This document shows, piece after piece, positions 59,925 to 64,000 of a DNA stretch of 64,000 nt (the stretch's first letter is position 1; the number at the start of each line of letters is the position of its first letter). Where the stretch lies: contig NW_026111183.1 of assembly GCF_024679095.1 (NCBI RefSeq), positions 1,026,616 through 1,090,615 on the forward strand, in the 5' to 3' direction. The stretch comes from Eriocheir sinensis. Taxonomy: Eukaryota > Arthropoda > Malacostraca > Decapoda > Varunidae. A program made the position numbers and the translations under genes. The notes beneath the pieces were generated by a model. That model was not told the DNA's origin. It worked only from the letters and a program-made list of their open reading frames with translations, and searched no databases.

Positions 59925-62900
59925 TGGAGTAGGTAGGAAGACACCTACCGAACGGGCGCAAGCCACTCCCGGTGAGGTATATATGGGAGGTGAGAAGGGA
60001 GCTGAAGCCCTCCAAAGACCCTTCCCATGTCCTCACTAACCGTTTCCCTATTGTTTCACCAACACCGGAGAGTAGTTCAGCATGCTCTCTAAAGACAGAT
60101 CCTCTCTTTATCCACACCACACTATATTCTCACCACACTACATTCTCACAACATACACACCTTTTCCCAAAATTAAAATTTCAAAATGGCGCACATACAC
60201 CAAGCCTCGGAGTCCCCGCCTGGGGGGGGGACCACAAATTCCCCCAGGGAGGACTCCCCTTCTGGCTGCCGACCCGAGAGGTGTCTTGATAACTCTTCGA
60301 ACCTCTTTCTTCTCAATTTCTGCAACATTCGCGGTCTTCGCTCTAATTTTCATTCTGTGGAACATCATCTCTCCTCCTCTAAACCTCACCTTCTCTTCCT
60401 TACCGAAACACAGGTTTCTGAGGCTACTGACAGCAATCTCTACTCTGTTCCCTCCTACTATCTCTATCCTAAATTTCAATCCAAAGCTGGATGTTGCGCC
60501 TACGTGCGCAACGACATCACTTGCTCTCGTGCCCACGACCTTGACTCTTCTGAATTTTCCACCATCTGGTTAAGACTTCACTGTCATTCTATTACTAAAT
60601 ACATCTGTGCTGTTTATCTCTCACCTAACTCTACCAACTATGTAAAATTCTTTGACTATTTGAATTCTAAAGTGGAGCACATCTTGACCCTCTCCCTTCG
60701 CTGAAATCTCCATCCTAGGAGATTTCAATGTTCACCACCAGCTTTGGCTTTCATCCTCTTTCACTGACCATCCTGGTGAACAAGCCTACAACTTTGCTAT
60801 CCTCAACGACCTAGAGCAGTTGGTCCAGCACCCTACACGTATTCCTGACCGTCTTGGAGATCGGCCCAACATTCTAGACCTCTTCCTTACCTCAAACCCT
60901 TCTGCTTATTCTGTCAAACTGTTCTCTCCGTTGGGCTCCTCCGATCACAATCTTATTTCTGCATCCTGTCCCATCGCTCCTGTACATCCTCTGGACCCAC
61001 CGAAGAGGCGATGCTTCTGGCATTTTGCTTCAGCTCGGTGGGACGACCTGAGGATGTACTTTTCCGATTTCCCGTGGAATGATTATTGCTTCCAGGATAG
61101 AGACCCCTCTGTGTGTGCTCAGCGCATCACAGAGGTGATTGTCTCTGGAATGGAGGCATACATTCCTCGTTCTTTCTTTACTCCTCACGCTAAAAAGCCT
61201 TGGTTTAATCACGCTTGTTCTCGTGCTGTCAATGATAGAGAGGTAGCTCACAAAAGATACCAGAGCCTTCAAACTAATGCTAATTATGAACTTTACATTT
61301 CTGCCCGAAATCGTGCCAAATCTATTCTCCGACTAACCAAAAATTCTTTCATTAATAGAAAATGTCAAAACCTTGCTTTCTCTAACTCTTCCCGTGACTT
61401 CTGGCATCTAGCCAAAAACATCTCCTCCAACTTCACTTCTTCATCTTTCCCTCATCTTCACAGTCCTGACGGCAACACTGCCGTCTCATCTATCTCTAAG
61501 GCTGAACTCTTCTCTCAAACTTTTTCTAAAAACTCCACTCTGGACGATTCTGGGCATATTCCTCCTACTCATCCTCCCTCTGACTCCTTTATGCCTGTTA
61601 TAAAGATTCTTCAAAATGATGTTTTCTATGCCCTCTCTGGCCTCAATCCTCAGAAGGCTTATGGACCTGATGGAGTGCCTCCTATTGTCCTTAAAAACTG
61701 TGCCTCCGTGCTGTCACCCTGCCTGGTCAAACTCTTTCGCCTCTGCCTGTCAACATCTACCTTTCCTTCTTGCTGGAAGTATGCCTTCATACAGCCTGTA
61801 CCTAAGAAGGGTGACCGCTCCAATCCCTCAAACTACCGTCCTATTGCTTTACTTTCTTGTCTATCTAAAGCTTTTGAATCAATCCTTAACCGGAAGATTC
61901 AAAAGCACCTTTCCACTCCTGACCTTCTGATCGCCAGTATGGGTTCCGCAAGGGGCGTTCTACTGGTGATCTCCTAGCCTTCTTAACTGACTCTTGGTCA
62001 TCCTCTCTTAGCCGTTTCGGTGAAACTTTTGCTATTGCGCTGGACATATCAAAAGCTTTTGATAGGGTCTGGCACAAATCTTTGCTTTCTAAACTACCCT
62101 CCTACGGTTTCTATCCTTCTCTCTGTACCTTTATCTCCAGTTTCCTTTCTGACCGTTCTATTTCTGCCGTGGTAGACGGTCACTGTTCTTCCCCTAAATC
62201 TATTAACAGTGGTGTTCCACAGGGTTCTGTCCTATCTCCCACTCTTTTTCTGTTGTTCATTGATGATCTTCTTTCCAAAACGAACTGTCCTATCCATTCC
62301 TACGCCGATGATTCCACTCTGCATTATTCAACTTCTTTTAATAGAAGACCCACCCTTCAGGAACTTAACGACTCAAGGCTGGAGGCTGCAGAACGCTTAG
62401 CCTCAGACCTTACTATTATTTCCGATTGGGGCAAGAAGAACCTGGTGTCCTTCAACGCCTCAAAAACACAGTTTCTCCACCTATCCACTCGACACAATCT
62501 TCCAAACAACTATCCCCTATTCTTTGACAACACCCAGCTATCACCTTCCTCAACACTAAACATCCTCGGTCTATCCTTAACTCAAAATCTCAACTGGAAA
62601 CTTCATATCTCATCTCTTACTAAATCAGCTTCCTCGAGGCTGGGCGTTCTGTACCGTCTCCGCCAGTTCTTCTCCCCTGCACAGTTGCTGTCCATATACA
62701 GGGCCTTGTCCGCCCTCGTATGGAGCATGCATCTCATCTGTGGGGGGGCTCCACTCACACAGCTCTTCTGGACAGAGTGGAGGCAAAGGCTCTTCGTCTC
62801 ATCAGCTCTCCTCCTCATACTGATAGTCTTCTACCTCTTAAATTCCGCCGCAATGTTGCCTCTCTTTCTATCTTATATCGATATTTCCACGCTGACTGCT

Positions 62901-63266
62901 CTTCTGAACTTGCTAACTGCATGCCTCCCCCCCTCCCGCGGCCCCGCTGCACTCGACTTTCTACTCATGCTCATCCCTATACTGTCCAAACCCCTTATGC
63001 AAGAGTTAACCAGCATCTTCACTCTTTCATCCCTCACGCTGGTAAACTCTGGAACAATCTTCCTTCATCTGTATTTCCTCCTGCCTACGACTTGAACTCT
63101 TTCAAGAGGAGGGTATCAGGACACCTCTCCTCCCGAAACTGACCTATCTTTCGGCCACCTCTTTGGATTCTTTTTAGGAGCAGCGAGTAGCGGGCTTTTT
63201 TTTATTAATGTTTACTTTTTTGTGCCCTTGAGCTGTCTCCTTTGCTGTAAAAAAAACCAAAAAAAA
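59925..63266 (+). mobile_element. LINE-A copy A10, both ends present (about 3.3 kb)
   Basis: The 5' end GGAGTAGGTAGG is shared with copy A7, and the coding region opens near 60,186. Endonuclease: [105 protein letters not shown] and YADDSTLHYS (catalytic site near 62,300). A conserved C-terminal region ends at 63,140. The 3' UTR has GCAGCGAGTAGCGGGC and ends in an A-rich tail. Three small deletions break the frame: about 2 bp near 60,690, 4 bp near 61,927 and 1 bp near 62,702. Copy A1 is intact at each of these three places but broken elsewhere. Confidence 0.92.
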
Positions 63267-63513
63267 CACTCCGCTAATTTTTGACGCTCTTGTGCAATGC
63301 CAGATGCGGTTAATTATGGCGTTTACTCTTGACTGTGATGGCAAAACCTGCGTGAGCCACTTACACATTCGAACAGGTGAGGCGTGACGTATTTGTGACG
63401 TGTATCCACCACCTACCTCCACCCCTGGCTTCCCCTACTCCCATCCCTCCCTTTCCCTCCCTTCTCCTTCTCCCCCGCACACTCTCCCCCAGCCCTCTTT
63501 CTCCCCCATACCT

Positions 63514-63589
<76 letters not shown>

Positions 63590-64000
63590 TTGTGCTGTAC
63601 GCGAGATATGAATCCATGCACACGTATGACTTTAATTAATGGCAGATAGATATAAATTATATCCCGTCTGCATCAGCATCAAGTGATGACGAGGATGACC
63701 TGTTTGTCGATGGTGATGAATGTTGAAGTAACAGCCTATGTGGTCAGTTATTTACATTATTAATCCACCCATCATATACTCGCTATCTATTTTTGTTTGC
63801 TATGACTTTTTAACATATCTACATGAACACATCGTATGGCAGTCTTTTCCTAACATCAGAATAAATTATTCATATATTTCTCCAATTTCGTCTCACGTTT
63901 TTACTCTGCAATGAATTCCCGCTTCAATTCCACCGTTATTCCTTTCCGTCTCTTACGCAATTTCCTATAAATGATCAAGCGTCAGCTACGTGCTTCATCC
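63267..64000. other. Right flank, no gene recognised
   Basis: It contains a pyrimidine-rich stretch and a (CT)n tract at 63,519-63,578. Nothing else can be supported. Confidence 0.6.
63519..63578. repeat. (CT)n microsatellite
   Basis: An uninterrupted CT tract of about 60 bp. Confidence 0.97.

Overview
This window is animal nuclear DNA, most likely from a decapod crustacean and probably a brachyuran crab. That assignment is an inference: the sequence shows spliced GT-AG genes, tRNA-derived SINEs, at least seven retrotransposon families, long (TA)n, (GA)n, (CA)n and (TAG)n tracts, and a LINE type I associate with crab genomes. No rRNA gene, functional tRNA gene, CRISPR array or bacterial operon is visible.

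One host gene is well supported. It is a secreted astacin-type zinc metalloprotease on the + strand, with eleven exons between about 31.74 and 54.02 kb. They encode, in order, the second half of the catalytic domain (zinc motif HEIGHAIGFVHE and Met-turn SVMHYG), an EGF-like module, CUB1, a Thr-rich linker made of 42-bp tandem repeats, CUB2 and CUB3, ending at a stop at 54,016-54,018. All ten introns have GT-AG borders and the reading phase carries through every junction. The signal peptide, propeptide and first half of the protease were not found. A second, weaker host-like feature is a THAP zinc-finger exon on the - strand at 25.07-25.36 kb.

Layout. 0-3 kb: 3' three-quarters of an APE-endonuclease/RT LINE (called LINE-A here). 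3.2-5.5 kb: rearranged Penelope-like element. 5.5-8.9 kb: LINE-A relic, AT-rich DNA and (GA)n tracts. 8.9-10.6 kb: indel-rich LINE-A copy. 10.7-23.04 kb: a roughly 12.3-kb minisatellite of a 39-bp unit. 23-27.6 kb: unique DNA, SINEs and the THAP exon. 27.6-31.7 kb: (TAG)n tracts holding an RT element with a restriction-like nuclease domain (LINE-E) and a reversed LINE-A fragment. 31.7-54 kb: the astacin gene; its 14.7-kb intron 2 is almost entirely nested transposons, and intron 7 holds a PHD-finger/RT/nuclease element (LINE-F). 54-56.3 kb: LINE-A fragment and unassigned DNA. 56.3-59.9 kb: a BEL/Pao-like gag region broken by a TTAA-flanked MITE, a hAT element, a SINE and finally LINE-A. 59.9-63.3 kb: the only LINE-A copy with both ends. 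63.3-64 kb: no gene.

The main interest is the layered transposon history, where target-site duplications and interrupted copies give a relative order of events. Other points of interest are the two nuclease-type RT elements beside microsatellites and the large minisatellite. I found no convincing new defence or metabolic system. Many lesions are 1-4-base indels, so part of the apparent damage may be long-read consensus error.
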